Below are positions 5,179 through 7,514 of a stretch of DNA of 7,514 nt, piece by piece (position 1 is the first letter of the stretch; each line of letters starts with the position of its first letter). Both the position numbers and the translations under genes were made by a program. The stretch spans positions 1 to 7,514 of the forward strand of contig DAOURC010000031.1 in assembly GCA_030625285.1 (NCBI GenBank). Reading direction: 5' to 3'. Below the pieces are notes generated by a model that saw only the letters and a program-made list of their open reading frames with translations, did no database searches and was not told where the DNA came from. The DNA is from Eubacteriales bacterium. GTDB taxonomy: Bacteria > Bacillota > Clostridia > Peptostreptococcales > Acidaminobacteraceae.

Positions 5179-6828
5179 ATGAAAAAAACGAATTTAATCA
5201 TTAATGTCATACTGATAGTTGTCATAATAGGATTGATTATAAGTACTTCAATATTATTTAATCGTTATAAAGCTTTGGAATTCGAGTTGTCGGACGAATA
5301 TATGATGAGTGAGTGGTTGTATGTAAATGGAGTAAGATATGAAAAAAATAATATTATAGAGATTGACGATAGATATTTCATCGACTATAAATTTGTAAAG
5401 GATTTCATATATGATGATATGGAATTATCAAATAGCAAGCAAAGGGTATATATGGAATTTGATTCTAAATGGGCCGATTTAGATGATGAATTCTTAAATG
5501 AATTCATTATTGATAATATCGTCGATATCAATATTCCTTTAGTCGATTATAATGAAATTAAATATTTACCTCTTGAAACCATTGCTAGAGCATTATTCTT
5601 TGAATATGGATTCACCGGGAATGATATCTGGATCATTGCTAAAGATAAATTGGAAAGTGTATCTGTATCCAAAAGCAAAATATTTATAAACGAAAACCTT
5701 AATATTCCCAATAAGCAGAGTAATAATAGCACTGATTTTTATGGAGTTTCAACTGGAAAGGCATATTTCGTTGCAAATGATGAAAATTTGGGTTATGTCT
5801 CATTGGATTCAGTAAAAGTCAAAGAATCAGATACCCGATTTTTAAGTGAATATTATTTTGCTGATCGAGAAAAAGTGGAGAAACCTTTTTATTTGGTTTG
5901 GGATCAGATAACTTCATATAACGGGGCGTTGAATTTCAATAATGAATTAGTTGAAAAAAGTGCGGATATCATTTCGCCGACATTTTTAAGTTTGAATATA
6001 AACGGCATTGTTATTAATGAATCGGATTATAAATACATTCAGTGGGTTCACGATATGGATAAAGAAGTTTGGGTGCTGGCATCAAATTCTTTTAACCCTG
6101 AATGGACTAACGAAATGCTGTCAAATCCAATTTTAGTAGATAGATTTATTTCTCAGCTTTGTGTATTGACACTGATATATGAATTTGATGGAATCAATAT
6201 TGATTTTGAAAACATTTATTTGAAAGATAAAGAGTTACTTAGTGAATTCATGAAAAAACTTTATCAAACGACTCAAAAGATGGATATACCTTTATCGATA
6301 GATGTTACTATTCCAGAAGGTTCTGATCAATGGTCCAAAGTTTACGACCGTAAATCTTTGGCTAAATCAACAGATTATATATTTTTAATGGCTTATGATG
6401 AATTTTGGGCTTCATCAAATATAAGTGGTCCAGTTGCTTCTATTCCGTGGACAATTGATGGACTCGATAAAACTCTTGAGCTAGTGCCCAATGAAAAATT
6501 AGTATTAGGAATTCCAGGATATATGCGAGTTTGGAAGGACTATAAAAGCGGCAATGATTCTTCGGTTCTCTCTATTAAAAATAGAGACAATTATGTTGAA
6601 GAAAATGAATTTACTACAGAGTATTTACCAGAACTCATGATTAATTATTCTGAAAAGAAAGAAAGTGGAGTATTAACTAGAGTTTGGTATGAAGATTCGA
6701 TTTCTATTTCTCAAAGATTAGATTTGGTCAAGCAATATGATTTACCCGGGATCGGATTATGGAGAAGAGGATTTATTGACTCAGAAACAGAAATCATAAT
6801 ACAGCAAAATTTAAGTAGGAGAGAATAA
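5179..6828 (+). CDS. Membrane-anchored family 18 glycosyl hydrolase (YaaH-like)
   Basis: A 549-residue protein that probably hydrolyses beta-1,4 links to N-acetylglucosamine in peptidoglycan or chitin-like polymers outside the membrane. A helix at about 7-28 is an uncleaved anchor. Residues about 45-155 resemble a stalk (copper amine oxidase N-like) domain (WLYVNGVRYE, YLPLETIARAL), and about 190-215 an SH3-like strand segment (KAYFVANDENLGYVSLDSV). The catalytic domain runs from about 234 to 545. Its DGINIDFE motif at 337-344 has Glu344 as the proton donor, with Asp342 and Asp337; the middle Asp of the classic DxxDxDxE is Asn340, as is common in the spore-type branch. MAYDE (404-408) and Trp528 in GIGLWRRGF are the other expected residues. 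AAGGAG (5162-5167) lies 11 bases before the ATG. It ends with TAATG, overlapping the next gene by one base. Confidence 0.9.
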   Translation: MKKTNLIINVILIVVIIGLIISTSILFNRYKALEFELSDEYMMSEWLYVNGVRYEKNNIIEIDDRYFIDYKFVKDFIYDDMELSNSKQRVYMEFDSKWADLDDEFLNEFIIDNIVDINIPLVDYNEIKYLPLETIARALFFEYGFTGNDIWIIAKDKLESVSVSKSKIFINENLNIPNKQSNNSTDFYGVSTGKAYFVANDENLGYVSLDSVKVKESDTRFLSEYYFADREKVEKPFYLVWDQITSYNGALNFNNELVEKSADIISPTFLSLNINGIVINESDYKYIQWVHDMDKEVWVLASNSFNPEWTNEMLSNPILVDRFISQLCVLTLIYEFDGINIDFENIYLKDKELLSEFMKKLYQTTQKMDIPLSIDVTIPEGSDQWSKVYDRKSLAKSTDYIFLMAYDEFWASSNISGPVASIPWTIDGLDKTLELVPNEKLVLGIPGYMRVWKDYKSGNDSSVLSIKNRDNYVEENEFTTEYLPELMINYSEKKESGVLTRVWYEDSISISQRLDLVKQYDLPGIGLWRRGFIDSETEIIIQQNLSRRE

Positions 6829-7514
6829 TGAAGGAGAATATATTTAATAAAATCGCAATAATTGCTCTAGCAACGGCATTGTTTGGACAAGTGTATTTAA
6901 ATCCCTTTAATACAGACTTTAGAATTTCTATAGGGATAGTCGTTTTAACCTTACTATTAATAAAATTTAAAAATACGCCAATAATTATTACAACTGTTAT
7001 TACTGGTTTAGTTGTTGTGACATTTAGGGTTTTATTAGGATATCTTGCAGGACAAAATTTTATTCCACTTATTGAAATTCATTTACCGGCATTTTTCTTT
7101 TATTTAAGTTATGGAATACTATTGAAGATGTTCAGTATCAGAGAAATTGTCAAACAGCCTATTTTATTGATTACTTTTTTGACCTTTTCGGATGTGTTGT
7201 CGAATATTATAGAAGCTTCCATTAGATATGAATACCATAGTGTATCAGCTAAAATTGTTATTTCTAGTTTGCTGACTGCGGGTTTATTGAGAGCGAGTAT
7301 TGTGTTTGTTTTGAATTTGGGTCTTATTTTTTATAGTATCGTAATTTTAAAAGATGAAAATAATGTGCGAATCAAAGAATTTTTAGTCCTTGCTTCCAAG
7401 ATGAAAACCGAATCATTTTTTCTCAGGAAAAGCATGAATGATGTGGAAAATGCAATGAACAAGAGTTATTATTTGTATAATCAATTCAATAGTCTAGATT
7501 TTCAAAATATATCT
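6828..7514 (+). CDS. Polytopic membrane protein, probable sensor histidine kinase (cut by window end)
   Basis: The ATG at 6828 overlaps the hydrolase stop (TAATG), with AGGAGAG (6817-6823) as ribosome binding site. The frame stays open to the window end, giving 229 residues of an unfinished protein. About five or six hydrophobic helices lie between residues 6 and 178 (for example around IIALATALFGQVYL, IGIVVLTLLLI, ITTVITGLVVVTFRVLL and IVISSLLTAGLL). They are followed by a cytoplasmic helical stretch with ESFFLRKSMNDVENAMNKSY, which resembles the linker before the catalytic core of some clostridial membrane histidine kinases. The His box and ATPase domain, if present, lie outside the window. 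Coupling to the hydrolase suggests it senses the cell wall or regulates envelope genes. It could instead be another type of membrane protein. Confidence 0.7.
   Translation, partial: MKENIFNKIAIIALATALFGQVYLNPFNTDFRISIGIVVLTLLLIKFKNTPIIITTVITGLVVVTFRVLLGYLAGQNFIPLIEIHLPAFFFYLSYGILLKMFSIREIVKQPILLITFLTFSDVLSNIIEASIRYEYHSVSAKIVISSLLTAGLLRASIVFVLNLGLIFYSIVILKDENNVRIKEFLVLASKMKTESFFLRKSMNDVENAMNKSYYLYNQFNSLDFQNIS

Noticed and set aside
5547..5732. Minus-strand open frame of 61 codons
   Set aside because: It lies within the well-supported family 18 hydrolase gene and has no features of its own.
1..7514. tRNA, rRNA, riboswitch or CRISPR array
   Set aside because: Reading both strands showed no cloverleaf, ribosomal RNA block, spaced repeat array or recognisable riboswitch core.

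Overview
The window is AT-rich throughout, with Firmicutes-type Shine-Dalgarno sites, sigma-A-like promoters and tightly packed or overlapping genes. Together with a thymidylate kinase, a YaaH-type glycosyl hydrolase, TadE-like proteins and an IS1634-type transposase remnant, this points to a low-GC Gram-positive of the Clostridia/Tissierellia kind. The species cannot be told from the sequence.

Layout. (1) 1-2447: a segment bracketed by two identical 79-base direct repeats (1-79 and 2369-2447). Each repeat carries the -10 box, ribosome binding site, start codon and first 11 codons of tmk. The left copy is a dead stub that stops after 12 codons; the right copy runs into intact tmk. Between them lie a leftward two-gene cassette with its own good promoter (a 55-residue protein and a 267-residue membrane-anchored coiled-coil protein, neither recognised) and a badly decayed rightward IS1634-like transposase. 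(2) 2356-3246: tmk with its promoter, a 56-residue two-helix membrane protein starting one base after the tmk stop, and a clear intrinsic terminator. (3) 3264-5125: three overlapping genes for pilin-like or TadE/TadG-like envelope proteins. The third ends in a Cys/His motif that looks metal-binding. (4) 5179-7514: a membrane-anchored family 18 glycosyl hydrolase with an N-terminal stalk-like region, coupled by a 1-base overlap to a multi-helix membrane protein cut by the window end, probably a sensor histidine kinase.

How they fit. tmk makes dTDP for DNA synthesis and is normally essential, so the repeat arrangement matters: the insertion carries, or duplicated, the promoter and start of tmk, and the gene stays intact downstream. 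Recombination between the repeats would remove exactly 2,368 bp and still leave a working tmk. The genes from 3264 on look like an envelope module of small surface or pilin-like proteins, a cell-wall or spore-type glycosidase and a possible sensor. No Tad ATPase, platform protein or prepilin peptidase is present in the window.

The most interesting signal is the perfect repeat around old-looking, decayed contents plus an apparently intact unknown gene pair. This suggests a site-specific or homologous insertion at the 5' end of tmk, though no recombinase is visible.
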